Under the pieces are notes generated by a model. The model did no database searches, was not told the DNA's origin, and worked only from the letters and a program-made list of their open reading frames with translations. From assembly GCA_023159155.1 (NCBI GenBank), contig JAJNNX010000035.1:372001-436000 (forward strand): DNA of 64,000 nt, written 5' to 3'. The stretch's first letter is position 1. Each line of letters starts with the position of its first letter. The position numbers were made by a program, and so were the translations under genes. The stretch comes from Ustulina deusta (Eukaryota; Ascomycota; Sordariomycetes; Xylariales; Xylariaceae). Shown one piece after another: positions 24,430 through 36,659 of this stretch.

Positions 24430-26130
24430 AGCGAGCTTGACACCGAAGAATGGCCCCCTCTGCCCATGCGATGGCAAGCAAGCTGGGAAGGCCCCTGTAG
24501 TTCCTCTCAGTAATGGCACCTCCGGCACAAGGAAGCCAACTTCCCTCAGTGGCATCAAGAAGTTGTCACCAAGTGCGAGTTGGTGGACTACTACTATACG
24601 AAGGTGCGTTAGTAATACCTACCGAGCTGATAGATTGCTAATTTCCATGTGCATATTTCAGGCTTCTACACCTTTCGACGCAAGCGATCCCTCTTTTCCT
24701 TGTACAGGCCCTGCCTATCTCTGACGGGCTACTCTCAAAAGCATCGCCGATGCACATTTGGAATACAATCCCAACATGGTTCCAAGACAGAATCGAGCGC
24801 ATGGGTGTAGAAGAGACGAGCTTCCATATGTTTTTATCTGCTACGTCTCCGGAGAAGGAGAAGGGGCACGTTAAAGGATTCGCCCCCGAACTGGCCTGGG
24901 TAACAAAGGCCGGTGACAAGGACTTGGAGATCCCCGTCGCTGTCAGACCAACCTCTGAGGCCGTCATGTATTCATATTATGTGAAATGGATCCATTCGTA
25001 TCGAGACTTGCCTTTCCGTTTGAACCAGTGGAACTCTGTGGTGGGTAACCTGTGATCGTTGTACATCGGTGTGACTGATTCCTGTAGGTATGATGGAGGC
25101 AAAGCAAACGACACCATTCCTGCGCGCGAGAGAATTCATGTGGCAAGAAGGACACACTGCTCATCTCACCGAGGAGCTTGCAGCCCAGGACCTCAATGGA
25201 TGTTTCCTCCGAGGCTTAGGTCAATATTCTAATAAACCCTACAGGGGTCTATCAACTCGTGTAATCGGTGTCATGGTTATGATACACTCCGATAACAAGG
25301 GCCTTGTCCTCCCGCCTCGAGTTTCCAAATTTCAAGTAGTTATAATATCAGTCGGAATTACCGCCAAAACCAGCCTTGAAGTACGAGACGACCTAGTAAA
25401 ACAAATTCAAGGCTTGGCAGCTAGTTTGAAAGAGAACCAAGTGCGTACTGAGGTCGACAACCGGGAAGGCTAGTAAGTACGCCGACTTTTTTGGCTCAAC
25501 GCATTACCATGCCAATGCATCACTCTTGCCCCCTTTCCCTCCCCAATGCAGCATTTATAGGCGTAGCTCCAGCTAACTAACAATTCTTTTTCTTTTCAGA
25601 AAAGCACTCCTGGATTCAAATTCGCGGAATGGGAGATGAAAGGGGTGCCCCTTCATCTTGAGTTTGGACCGAAAGACCTTGCGAACTCCGTGGTCACCTA
25701 CTCAGGCCGCGATACTGGCTTCAAAGGTACTATCCCACTTGCAGAAGTGACATCACAAGTCCCGGCCCTTCTCGAGAAGCTCCAGAAGGATATGTACGAC
25801 GAGGCAAATGAGTATTTTGCATCCCACCGGCCTATTCTAAACGATTGGGTCAAAGTAATACCAGCACTGGATGCGCGTAACGTGGTACTAATCCCATTTT
25901 GCGGGGAGTCAACTTGCGAGGAGCGAATCAAGAAAAAAAAAAAGTGATGAGCACCGGGAACTCAGGCCTGATGGCGAACCACAACTAAGCATGGGCATGA
26001 AGAGCCTTTGCATTCCTTTTGACCAGGTACGTCTTTGCTGATTCCTAATCGGTCAATAGTTACTGACGCTGCTGGTATTGTTGAAGGTGAGACAAAATGT
26101 CTAAATCCCGAGTGGATGTTTCACGAAGTC
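24430..26130 (+). pseudogene. Broken, internally deleted prolyl-tRNA synthetase copy
   Basis: Several + strand frames match the eukaryotic/fungal cytosolic type of class II prolyl-tRNA synthetase, which charges tRNA-Pro. In order: FPQWHQEVVTKCELVDYY (24541-24594), then in another frame HIWNTIPTWFQDRIERMGVEE and GFAPELAWVTKAG with the RPTSEAVM and RLNQWNSVV motifs (24750-25040). Next come TTPFLRAREFMWQEGHTAHLTEE (25106-25170; class II motif 2) and GLSTRVIGVMVMIHSDNKGL (25242-25300; motif 3). Then the anticodon-binding part (VEVDNREG-like, EWEMKGVPLHLEFGPKD, VVLIPFCGE) and the C-terminal MGMKSLCIPF and TKCLNPE pieces. Between HTAHLTEE and GLSTRV about 120 residues normal for the family are gone, including the substrate-binding segment. 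Frames change at least at 24600-24750 and at 25045-25090, and the end is scrambled after 26100. I consider it a decayed duplicate; the working enzyme should be elsewhere. Confidence 0.8.
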
Positions 26131-28691
26131 TTGGGTAATGTTTGGTCGAAGCTATTAAAGCCTTTTGCTCTAGAGATGACCAAGGCGTGCTCTCATCTAA
26201 TGGCACAACTAGCTCCTGTATGAGCCCAACATAGCGTTTGGAAGCTTAGTGATATCATGTTATTGCAAGGAAATCTCACATATGCGTGTGCACTGCAATA
26301 AGGTTCAGGCAAGAAAAAATTCGTATCCTTTCACAACAGGTCTCACGATGCCACTCTAGGGCAACCAAAAAACATTCGGGAACCAAATCCATAAGTACGT
26401 TGTCAAGTGAACTTCATCTTATAAACAGCACTGCCACAGAAACAAGCTCTGTTGCGAGATGTGTACTTATGTAATTTAATTACTGTGGGGACTCTAACAC
26501 TCGAAGCCCCATGAGAATTTGAAGGTGCTCCCACCCCAATGTTATTATCAACTTGTATATAACTTGCATTGCCACTAATCAAGATATCATAACCTCCTGG
26601 CAAAGTAAATCGTATTTTTTTTTTGTTATACGATGGGCTACCACTGAAGGCAAGGCTCCATTTTGGAAAGCTGACTTTGTATGTGAACCTAAAGATGAAG
26701 ACAACGGCAAGGCTAATGCTACAAACACACGCAGAGATTTCTTGTGAGTGCAATGTGGGTCACGTGGGTCTGATTGCAATGTGTGTGGCTAGTGGGTTGG
26801 GGCCGGAACAGCCTAAGCCATAATACTATAACGGTGTTAACAGCGGTAGTAAAGACTAGGTGGTATGGGTAGTGAGGCAATATATTGATGATGATCAAGG
26901 AAGACTAGGTAGCTAAGATCCCAAGCCCATGGGAGGATTGGGATATGCCAAGGTCCCCATCGGTAGGACCCGCCTGGAAATGGGTCCATATGGGTCCCTG
27001 GATCCTTCCAATATATGGGGCTACCCTCTCCAAGGCTAACCCCCCCATATGTGTCTGTATCAAGCGGCATAAATAAAACAAATAAATATATTCAATGTTT
27101 AAAGGAATATAAGCAAAAACAATGATTAGAATAAATATTCTGATTTTTTAATGCATTGAATTTTTATATTATTATTAAGTTAGTATAACTAACGTTAGCT
27201 ATATAAGTTTGATTGCTATTAACATATTAGGTACCTTAGGTATACCTTTGTTTGGGTGTATTTTCTAGTCCGGGATCCACTTTATTGACTTGGCATCCTT
27301 GAATTAAATTTGCCATGTACAGCAGTGACTTGTCAACTTGAAATCGACATGTTATTAGCATCAACTTATCTGACAAAGCTTGAGGGATGTTGATGAGAAC
27401 CTCTGCCCGAGCGATAAGGATAGGTTGTGCCCACAACCTGAATGATATATTTAGAGGGGTAAGTGAAACTTACATGTACTTAATCAACTATGCCGCTTGC
27501 CTACCTAGTTAGGGTATATAAGGTACCTATATGGTTCTCATATTTTCCCTTCTTGCTACTTATGGGATTTCTCTAGTGTATGTATGAGAAAGCTGCATGT
27601 GGTTGACCCACGGATTGTCTTCTCCCCTTCTAATCTCCCTCGATTATGTGATCTCTTTCTCTTTACTGCTAATGTACATTGAATAGCACGATAAAGGTGA
27701 AGTACACGTTGTCACAGTGAAAGAACGATTACGGCCCTCCTACTTTTCTCATCCCTCTTCGCTACTGCAAGATGGGTATGATGAGAGATCTACCACCAGC
27801 ACGGGACGCTAAAAAGACAGCGGCAGAACACCAACGCAGGAACGCTGCATTGACGCACTGACGCTACTCTATGACCTACACTACCGAGGTAGGCACTAAG
27901 TAGGTAGCTACGGAGGCATTGCACACTACCTACATACATATAGGTATCGCCAAATGGTTAGCTTATCTTGGTTCTGTCGGCCGGTCATTGTTGATAGATT
28001 CACTTACTTGGCACATACTCTGATATCTAATGGCTGCCGCAAGGAAACAAATTAATATGAGGTGTATATCAAACTAATCCTAATTGATCAGCATCAACAG
28101 TGGTGCATACACGCTGGAATATGCACGCACGCTGCCGGCGGGCGCCGGGGCTGGTCTAATTCGGGGCGGATCCAGCAATACACGTGTTCCGCCCGTCTGT
28201 CCCGCATAAGTCTATTCCTTTCCCCTACCAGACCTGGGGACCGAATCCCTCAGGAAAGTGTTTACACCGGGAGCTAATCGCGTTGCCCTACTTCTGTCCG
28301 GCCCCCGTAGTCGGGCTACCTAGGGTGAATGCAGCCTTCTAGTAAATGCTCTAATGGAGTATGAGTACTCCGTTGTATTCAACGTACAATATAATTTTAC
28401 TCTCGTGCCTTTCCTTGGCGACGTACTCGCTCGTATACAGTTGCTATATTAAAATTTATCAAGGTTGACGCAGACAGGGAGTAGGAAGCCGATACTAACA
28501 CGTCAGGCCTAACGAAGAACTATCTACACGTCTACCTAAACAGCATTCTGCATCGCCTTTCGGCTGTCAACAACGTTATGGGTTGTATGATTTAGATGCG
28601 CGTTGAATCTACATGTAACGAATACGCCTCAATGGGACACTGTCAACCAGCCATAATTCATCAAAATTCATGGGCTGATCATTGTTCATTT
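26131..28691. other. Intergenic with AT-rich tract, no supported gene
   Basis: No gene is supported. A patch at about 26925-27060 is unlike its surroundings: GGGTCC, CCATAT, ATATGGGG and GGATCC words recur in both orientations and can pair. It runs into an AT-rich tract at 27060-27230. Palindromic TAGGTA words are frequent at 27890-27950. The last part (to 28691) is the 3' side of the BET3 gene. Confidence 0.5.
27060..27230. other. AT-rich tract right of the ProRS relic
   Basis: A strongly AT-biased segment with runs such as aaataaaacaaataaatata and ttattattaagttagtata and no open frame. Together with the tract at 24030-24195 it brackets the ProRS relic. Confidence 0.65.
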
Positions 28692-29473
28692 TTAATCATC
28701 CTCCGGTGGCAATTCATCGTCAATATACCGGATCAGCGAAACCCGCATCTCAGTAGTATCATTACCCCTCAACACGTCGCTAATGAAGTGTGCCTCGACT
28801 TGCATTTGCACCATCTCTAATGCTCCTCGCAGCACGCCGCAGAATATATTGGAGTACCATAACTCGTCCTGTGCTCGGCCGTCATCGGGCAATTCGACGA
28901 AATCTGCTAGGGGGTTCTCCTCGAATATGAGTGAGAATTGCTTGTTGTCACTCGTCCAACTCGTGACCGTCGGGGTGATGTTGAGGAAAATCTTAAATCC
29001 GACCTACCGACGCACACGATTAGCCGGGGGTCACCTTGAAAGGGGTCGTGACTGCCAATGGATTCTTAGTACCTTGGCTAGCATATCAGCCGTCTCTCGA
29101 AAGTTGCTGCACCGCCGCATGGTATTGGATTTGGCAAGGTAATCTTCTATCAGCCGTAGACCGATATTATACCCCATCTTATCGAGCTGGTTATTGACCT
29201 GGACGTAATCTCCGTCGAAGTCCTTGCACAGCTGGGCTACTATGGTGCCATAGGTCAAGACGACGAGTTCGGCGTTCACCTTGTCGACACGGCCCCTTTT
29301 TGAATCGTGTGTGAGGATCGCACTCGATGGCGGTTACGGAGTCAGGACGGTGAGGTGATGCACTTACTTCCATATCCTGCTATTGTTCAGTAGGTCACCC
29401 TTGATAAGTTGTAAGCAAACGGTTGGCTAGAAACCTACTCTTCGCCCACACGGGCAGCTTTGCTGGCTGACAT
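28692..29473 (-). CDS. bet3: TRAPP complex subunit BET3
   Basis: This is the BET3 (TRAPPC3) core subunit of the TRAPP tethering complexes, which activate Rab1/Ypt1 at ER-Golgi membranes. Exons on the minus strand are 29473-29439, 29376-29368, 29295-29073 and 29003-28692, giving 192 residues, the usual length. The reading frame runs MSASKAARVGEE / IW / KGRVDKVNAEL and then continues through YGTIVAQLCKDF, NQLDKMGYNIGLRLIEDYLA, CSNFRETADMLAK, the ITPTVTSW turn, PLADFVELP, and CGVLRGALEMVQMQVEAHF, which form the typical Bet3/roadblock-like fold. The cysteine that is palmitoylated in homologues is expected at C-K-D-F, but that is not provable here. Exon 2 is only 9 nt and is needed to rebuild the conserved EEIW-K sequence; all phases agree. 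It is divergent from the U5-40K gene, with 705 bp between starts. Confidence 0.92.
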
Positions 29474-30178
29474 GCTCGGCTCGCGAGCTGTAGGTCGGGC
29501 CTGATCAAATCATGGACAGCTTTTCCAGTACAGCGCAGCCTTTCTGGCACGATATAGAACGCGAGTGCTATAGAGGTGAGATGATTAAGTACGTGTAGGC
29601 AGGCTAGGCGTTTAAATTGATGTGATACCGAGGTCCTGATGATACCTACCCGAGAGCACAAGCAAGATGAGGCGGCAGTATTTGGGCGGTGAGTGCCTAT
29701 AGGTACAGAACTTTAATCCTTTAGTCGCTGCCCCGCCATGTACATACCTGCCTACCTCCTAGAGAGGGGCTCTAGGATACCCACTACTATGGGTGGAGTG
29801 GTGTACCTAGTGGACAGTCCAGCACTAGTACTACCTAAGGTACGGTGTGTCGGCGAAAAGGACAAAGTTCCGATATTGCGGAACATCCTTGCTCCGTATA
29901 TTTCCAATTGACCTTGAGCTGAGGTGCTGCCGGCGGTGGAGGCACCGTACTATAGCGATTCTGTTGGAGTTGGACTTTTCTATCCTCTATCAATCACATA
30001 GTAAACAAACGTTACTTCAGCCGAAGCGCAAGTTGTCTTTCTCAAGCTCTTGTACCCTGGTCACCCTTCCACTCAATACGATCACAAGCCGCCCCGTATT
30101 CTGAATCGGACAAGCGTCTGCCTTATACTTGATATCGAGCCGACGACTATACAAAAACAAACAGCCGACCTAATCAAC
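29474..30178. promoter_or_regulatory. Shared promoter region of bet3 and U5-40K genes
   Basis: This divergent region of about 705 bp lies between two housekeeping start codons. It carries several CCTACC/GGTAGG words and pyrimidine-rich stretches before the U5-40K ATG, but no clear TATA box. No coding frame is supported. Confidence 0.5.
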
Positions 30179-31441
30179 ATGTCCGCCGAAAAGAGACCCG
30201 CCGCCGACGATGGGGGCGCAGGCCAGCTAGTCGTCAAGCGACAGAAGCCAGGCACGAGCACTGCGCTCTCAAGACGCGATGCCACCTCCAACAGTAGTGC
30301 CTTGGTTCAGTCTGTACGTTCTTCAGACCTATGGCTGCCTTTGCCCTGGTGAATTTCGCACTGATGGCTACCCGTTATAGACGATAAGGACAAGTAACCT
30401 CGAGGCTCCGCTTATGGAGCTTGGTGGCCATTCGGGAGAGATCTTTTCAGCCAAGTTCGACCCTACTGGAAACTTGATCGCGTCCGGGTCGATGGACAGG
30501 AGTATATGTACGCCGTGTTCCTCTTTCCATTCTGCCCTTACTCTTGTGTTGTACATGAGTAGTGGCTAATGATGAGAGATAGTGTTATGGAATTCCTCCG
30601 GTGTTTGCGAAAACTACGGTGTCCTGACTGGTCACAAAGGCGCAGTCCTCGATTTACAATGGTCTCGAGACTCCGAAATTCTCTATTCTGCTTCGGCCGA
30701 CATGCACCTCGCCAGTTGGGATTTGACGTCGGGCACTCGGATACGGCGATACGTAGGCCACGAAGAGATTATCAATGCTATTGATATCAGCAAGCGGGGT
30801 GAAGAGCTTCTGATTAGCGCGAGTGATGATGGCACGGTGGGCATTTGGGACCCTCGAACAAAATCTGCCGTGGACCATATTGAGACCGACTTCCCGATTA
30901 CCGCTGTTGCGGTCTCCGAAGCTGGGAATGAAATATATTCCGGCGGCATCGACAATGATATCAAGGTCTGGGATCTGCGGAAGAAGGCTGTTGTTTATTC
31001 CATGTTGGGCCACAACGACACAATTACTAGTTTGCGTGTTTCCCCCGATTCTCAATCCCTCTTATCCTACTCCCATGACTCAACCGCGAAGACCTGGGAT
31101 ATCCGAGCATTTGCCCCGACAGAACGGCACATCCGAACCTTTGACGGCGCACAGATGGGCATCGAGAAAAATTTAATTCGAGCGAGCTGGGATAAAGCCG
31201 GCAAAAAGATTGCAGTTGGAGCCGGAGATGGAACTGTTGTTATCTGGTCAAACGACAGTGGGAAGCTTCTGTACAAGCTTCCTGGTCATAAGGGTACTGT
31301 GAACTGCGCTGAGTTCATTCCAAACGATGAACCGATCAGTAAGTTGGCCTAGCATTAGAACGTCTTAAATTTTCGACTAATTGCCTCTCAGTTTTATCGG
31401 CATCTTCAGATCGTCGTATGTTACTCGGAGAGCTCCGGTGA
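30179..31441 (+). CDS. U5 snRNP 40 kDa WD40 protein (Cwf17/SNRNP40-like)
   Basis: This WD40 propeller is a component of the spliceosomal U5 snRNP and B complexes (Cwf17/Spf38/SNRNP40 family), bound near Prp8 in the nucleus. Exons 30179-30313, 30381-30507, 30583-31338 and 31392-31441 join in phase to 355 residues. A basic N-terminal tail (EKRPAADD, VVKRQKPG) precedes seven blades. Blade signatures visible are GGHSGEIFSAKFDPTGNLIASGS, TGHKGAVLDLQWSRD, GHEEIINAIDIS, the SASDDGTVGIWDPR block, SGGIDNDIKVWDLRKK, GHNDTITSLRVSPD, and GHKGTVNCAEFIP with ILSASSDRRMLLGEL. The order, spacing and the RTFDGAQMGIEKNLIRASWD segment are typical of this family. The upstream in-frame ATG at 30050 lacks conservation, so I start at MSAEKRP. 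Confidence 0.92.
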
Positions 31442-34060
31442 TCTAGCTGCTACTTCTCGGCTGGAGAGGGACCATGAGAGCCGGTACGGGATTTGGAAAG
31501 CTTCCCCTTCAACATTGTAACTTCATCTAGTTAGATGTCCTAGCCGTCACTCGGACCAAGCTTACTACTCTAGAAAGACTTGCGGAGGAACAGGCAGCAT
31601 CAATCGTCGGTTCACGTATTTGAATCGGCACCTAGAACCGAGAGAGGGAGAGAGAGACGTAATAGGTGCTCTTGGCCTGCCGAGACTTGGTATGCAATTT
31701 GCATGACATATGATAACAATCTCGTACTAAAATGTCCATCTTTCAGCTCCTCTCCCGCTTCGAAACGGGACAAACCATCAACTAACTAATAGCCGCTCTT
31801 GTGAGGGTGTCGAATGGTTTTTTTTAGAATATATAACTAGATGTACTACTGGAATGGAGGGCACGGAGGAATGCTATTCTACTTGAAGGACGGAGTTAGT
31901 CATCCCTGTAGGATGCGATACCCAGCAAAATGATAGCAAATCGAGGCCTTTTGCTCTCATCGAGATCAACAGGGATGTAAATATCATACGAACATAATCC
32001 TACGGTTGATAGAGCACTCCTGGGAAGGTAGCGGTGTACTAAGTTTAGGTGTACAACGAGTGGTAGTACTTGGGGTAGGTAGTCTGACGTCTACCTAGCT
32101 TTTTGGAGGTAAAGGGCAGAGTGTGTTGAAGACATGGAGCAAAAGAGAAACAAGAAGACTATGCGCGCTTGGCATACGTGCATGCTCATAGCTCGATGTC
32201 GTCGGTCACACAAGGTATTAAAGGACACCATTAGTTATTTCGCTGCAGAGGATTCCAATTACACCTACCTCTAGATTGCCCGTCACTTCTATTAAAGAAG
32301 CATTTGCGCATCCTTTCAGTTGCAGACCGCACTATTTCTCGACAAGTTAAGTTAGCCGTGTGTCTAACGATGGAGAAGTGACAGGCAAGACGGGCCCGTT
32401 TGCTAGTGGATTGCATGCCGTTCCGTAATGCCTTTCGAAGCTTTGAGTCTTTGGGGGGAGGTGTGTTTTCCCCCCGAGATATTTGGCCGCTTGAGTTCTA
32501 GCGACTGCATACCACTGCCCGTCAAGGGCATTTAAAGCGTCAATTTGTGTATTGGGCGTCGAGTTGAGTGTTGCTGAAGAGGAAAACTGGTTCTCTATCT
32601 GATACCTACCTTCTTGAAGAAACAGACAGGCCTCTTCGCATTTTAGTAGTTTTCTCCACTATATGTAGGGTTAGTGCCTGCGTCGAACCCCAACTCAGTT
32701 ATAACTACCTAGGTAGTTGAATAAAAAAGGGGATTGTCAACCTCCGTCCAAGCTTGCCTCCATTGGTTGGCTCTGGTTTAATTCCGAAACAATCTCCCTG
32801 CCATCGACCAACCAACAGCAGCATTACCGACACCACGCATATATCTCAAACACACCATGCGCTTGTTACGGAAGATTCTCGCCTCGAGTACCAATAGCTG
32901 GGTAGCCTACACTGCACCCAATGCTGTTTGATTGGCAGACATAACACATGTACTTCGTACCTGCATTGGGAACCATCGACCCCCCTGCGCGTTTCGATTT
33001 CTGTGACACGCACCTATCAATGGCTGCTCTTGACACGCACAAGCACGCGCAAACACCTCCTTATTGCTAGTACTTACAGTAGAGGTTCCGGCTAGTCCAT
33101 TCCCTCATCACGAAGCTTTATTATCCCACCCTTCTTCCATCATTGCACATCGCTGCTCGCCATGCGTGGCCAACCACAGACGATCCCGCCCGCTAGGGGC
33201 ATTCAGGGTGCAGTTGTCCTGCAGTATATGCATTCTCGTCGTCTAGATCAAGTCGTCTCTGTATGCGATCAACCCGAGGACCATGTTCTCGCCATCGCCG
33301 CCTTGCCCTGCCTTGCCTTGCCCTACCCTACCCACCCCTATCATCCCAAACCTTGTGACGTTTACTCCTATCCATGATTTCCCGCTCCATATTTCTCTTA
33401 CACGCAGTTAACCCCCCCATTTCAGTGACATGCCCCTTGGTGTTTCCTCTCGTTGCTTCCTATCTTCTCGGGACTGGTAGACTAATGCTTCTGCTTCGGC
33501 CATTGTTTTCTCGTTTTCGTCCTAACCATTGAGGCCAAGTGCCGTTTTATTACTCCCATTCTTGTCCCTCGTTTTCTCGTCATCATGCTCTGTGAGCATT
33601 GACTACCGTCGTTTTCTGGATTTCGCTGAGTAGGTTAGTCGGGTTTCCGCCGTATACTTACCAATACAATCATTCCATGCTATAGGATCCGATTGTGTAC
33701 TAGGTAGCAATAAGCCACTCCCTTTGTAAGGCGCTTCTGCAGGTCTCCGGCCACGCTTGGGACCCGAGCTCCAATTCATTTGCTGAGAAACTCGCAAGCT
33801 CGAAACCAGCTCTCTGCTATAACGCGACACGTCCCTCATCATTGATTAATCAACAACGACATTTGTTTACCTGAAATAACTCCCTTCCCTCCACTGTGGA
33901 GATTAGCATCATTTTGTTTACTATCGTTCCAGCCAGGTGACACCTACACCCACCCACTCCAGGCGGCCTTTCAACCCAGCATATGAAATAATAATAATCC
34001 GGGATACAAGTTAGGTATACCAACTACAACGAGTGCAACTTATCACCGGACACGGTAGAT
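31442..34060. other. Long gene-free region
   Basis: I see no supported gene in 2.6 kb. It holds purine-rich microsatellite-like pieces (gagagggagagagagacg near 31640), a degenerate ccttgccctgcc/ccttgccttgcc/ctaccc array at about 33300-33340 and many pyrimidine-rich stretches near 33350-33600. The latter probably belong to the promoter and leader of the membrane-protein gene at 34061. Confidence 0.5.
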
Positions 34061-35501
34061 ATGAACTTCATAAGAACGAGTTTAGTGGGGAGGGAACGGG
34101 TTCAGGACGGCTCGGAACTCGAGCAACAAAGGCCGACAGATGTAGAAGAACAAACGCGAAATGGCCTGAGATCATCCATCATCGCCCATCCGGGGTTGCG
34201 TGGCTTATTCGCAGGGCGACCAAGCTGGGGTACGCGGGGTCGGACACCAAGTGATGATGAACTCGAGGGCGGTGATGGTCCGAAATCTCCAACTCCAAAT
34301 CGTTTCCACCTCCCTACTCTTGGAAGATCTGGAACACAAAATGTACCAAATCAGCTGTCGCTGGAAGATAGAATTCAAGACAGCGAAACCCCTTCACAAC
34401 CATCAAGAGTTCGCACTCGAGCACAGCGTTTCCCGGTTCTGGTTCGGCCACCCGTGACCCGGACCAACGGAGGGGAATCTGAACGCCATGTACGCCGGTC
34501 AAGGTTCGGCGGATCAGATCCAGCAGAATTACACCTAGTCGAACTTACGGAGAATGGGAGGCAGCAGCGTGCACCTCGTAGGCGGGATAATTCGGGCAGC
34601 TCGCCGAGACGTCAGCGGAAAGAGCCACCAAAAAGATTTCTGTTCTGCTTCCCGTGGGTTAAGTCGCGGCGAGCACGCGCACTCATTCTACGCGTTTTCG
34701 TATCAGGGATTTTTCTGATATCGATGCTTACGATATGTATGTCATGTTCACGTCGTACTATTCAAAAGCTGCATTTACTAACCATTCAACACAGACCTCT
34801 CCCTTTCTATAACCAAAAATATCAATTCGAGCGAGTTCAGTATACTGCTGATCCTTCTTATTATCCTAACGACTGTTTTCTTTTGCCATGCACTCATCCT
34901 TCTATGTATGCTTCTCGTGCAGCCTCGAAGCCAACAAGGTATCTCAGGAACCAATGTTGAAGGCAGCCGATACGGACACCCAGGATATGCAATCCCACGG
35001 CAGCCAATCCGTGTTGTGCTAGCACGGGATGAGGAGGCTGCTGGAATCGAGAGCGAGGCGGCAAAGCTGAAACCTCCGGCGTATGGGTTGTGGCGTGAGA
35101 GTGTGGTAAGCCCTTCCTCAGCCAAGCCATCTACTCAAAAGTTCCCTCTCCTTTTAATTCCACATGCTTACCGCCTCCTGTGAGAATAGCGCGTAGATCC
35201 TGACCGCATTTATTGGCAACGTGCCAAATCGCCACCACCCAACGACGATAACAATGAAGAGGGTGGTCATCGCACCACACAACGTCGACCGCCCTCTTAC
35301 GCCTCGGATGATGGCATTGAATATGTCGTTGATGCTCGTCCGAGATCCATTGCGCCGCCCCCTTCCTCCATTTATTCTCGAATCTCTACCATCGACTCTC
35401 CAATGACATCCAATGATGTGCCACCGCTACCCCGCCCAGCGGTGATGAAGCTTTCCGGGCCTAGGGTCGTTGGGCGACCAGGAAACTGGTCGATTGTCTA
35501 G
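34061..35501 (+). CDS. Conserved fungal two-helix membrane protein, function unknown
   Basis: Three exons (34061-34736, 34795-35105, 35190-35501) join in phase to 432 residues. The first 200 residues are hydrophilic and disordered, rich in R, P, S and charged residues, ending in a basic PPKRFLFCFPWVKSRRARA segment. Two closely spaced transmembrane helices follow: LILRVFVSGIFLISMLTI and FSILLILLIILTTVFFCHAL, extended by ILLCMLLV. The C-terminal 170 residues are again soluble, with PAYGLWRESVRVDPDRIYWQ and proline-rich PPPSSIYSRISTIDSP stretches. This N-soluble/2TM/C-soluble layout, with the conserved YGLWRESVR-V-P-D motif, matches uncharacterised proteins of filamentous ascomycetes as far as I recognise. 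No enzymatic motif is visible. The hydrophilic tails suggest an adaptor or trafficking role, which is speculation. Confidence 0.75.
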
Positions 35502-35994
35502 GTTAATTTTATGCCTAGAATGCGTCGTCGCTGGAACATACAGCGGTGTAGAGCTTAAAGCTGTAAGAATCTGTGGGTAGCGAAAATGTTGTGTAGAAAT
35601 TCACCCGGAGTATATGTGCACCGAAGGTCACGGTGTAGATGGACAGGATTCTGAGAAAGGACATTCAACTAAGCACTGGCGTTGGGGCATTGTAAATATA
35701 CAAATTATGAATGGACTACAGAGATACTTAATTCCCCCCTTTCTCTCTTAGGGAAGAAAATAAAGGACACCTTGGACATACGACTATTGGTTACTTATGC
35801 TCAAGGTAGATTTTGTCGTGAGGATGATACCTCGCTTAGGAATACTAAGGCTGGTGGCCAGGCCGCTCCTTTGCTGTAGTCGCATCCTGCTGGCAGTCAA
35901 GGCGTCATGTTGGTCCAAGAGTTCTAGGTAGGCATAATACAGTTGTTGTCCCAGCGAGCCTCAGGCAAGTAGGTCTCAGACCATGCTTGACGTT

Positions 35995-36062
35995 TTTGCA
36001 CTACTGTAGATACTTACCTATAGTAGTACTATAGTTTACAGTAAGTTACGGTACCTAGGTAT
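35995..36062. repeat. TACCTAGGTA palindrome cluster
   Basis: Short self-complementary words (tacttacctata, gtagtactatag, cggtacctaggtataag) are packed into about 70 bp. They are the same word family as at 23080-23720. Confidence 0.6.
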
Positions 36063-36659
36063 AAGATAGGCATGCCGGATTTCTATTTTGATCTTGCGGG
36101 GTTGGCGTCGGCTGTCGTGTCTTTGCGACAGCAATGTGATTGGGCGAAGTTGCAAGAACAGGATGTTATATCCCCCATAAATAAGCATCTGTGCATCTGC
36201 ACAATGCGTACCGCCAGTTTGGTTGGTTGGACCTAAGGTCAGGGAGCGTTTTAGTGCAATATTGGGCGTCTTGGGCTTAGGCGTTGTCCGGCGACGGTAC
36301 CTGTACGCATTTATTGGTGTAGCTGGCTGGCACCCCAGGCTGTTTGCAATCCCGCTGGTAGTAGCATTTATCGTCTTGTTTGATTATTGAAAGATTAGTG
36401 AGTGTTAGTGAGTGACATGTTAGCTCTAGTTTCTATAGTGCAACGAGCGTCATACTTAGTAGTAGAGGTAACTTTGTATTAGAGGAAGGGGGTTTGTGTG
36501 GATTGATTCATGTCAATAGCTCAACTGACTCACGTAGCTCGCTTATGTAGGGATGTGGCGCAAGAAGAAAAAAACACAATAGTACGGCTTGTTGTTATGA
36601 ATTTACCTAGTGCAGTTAGATAGTACACGTAAACAGGGATAGAAAAGCAGATCTACCAA

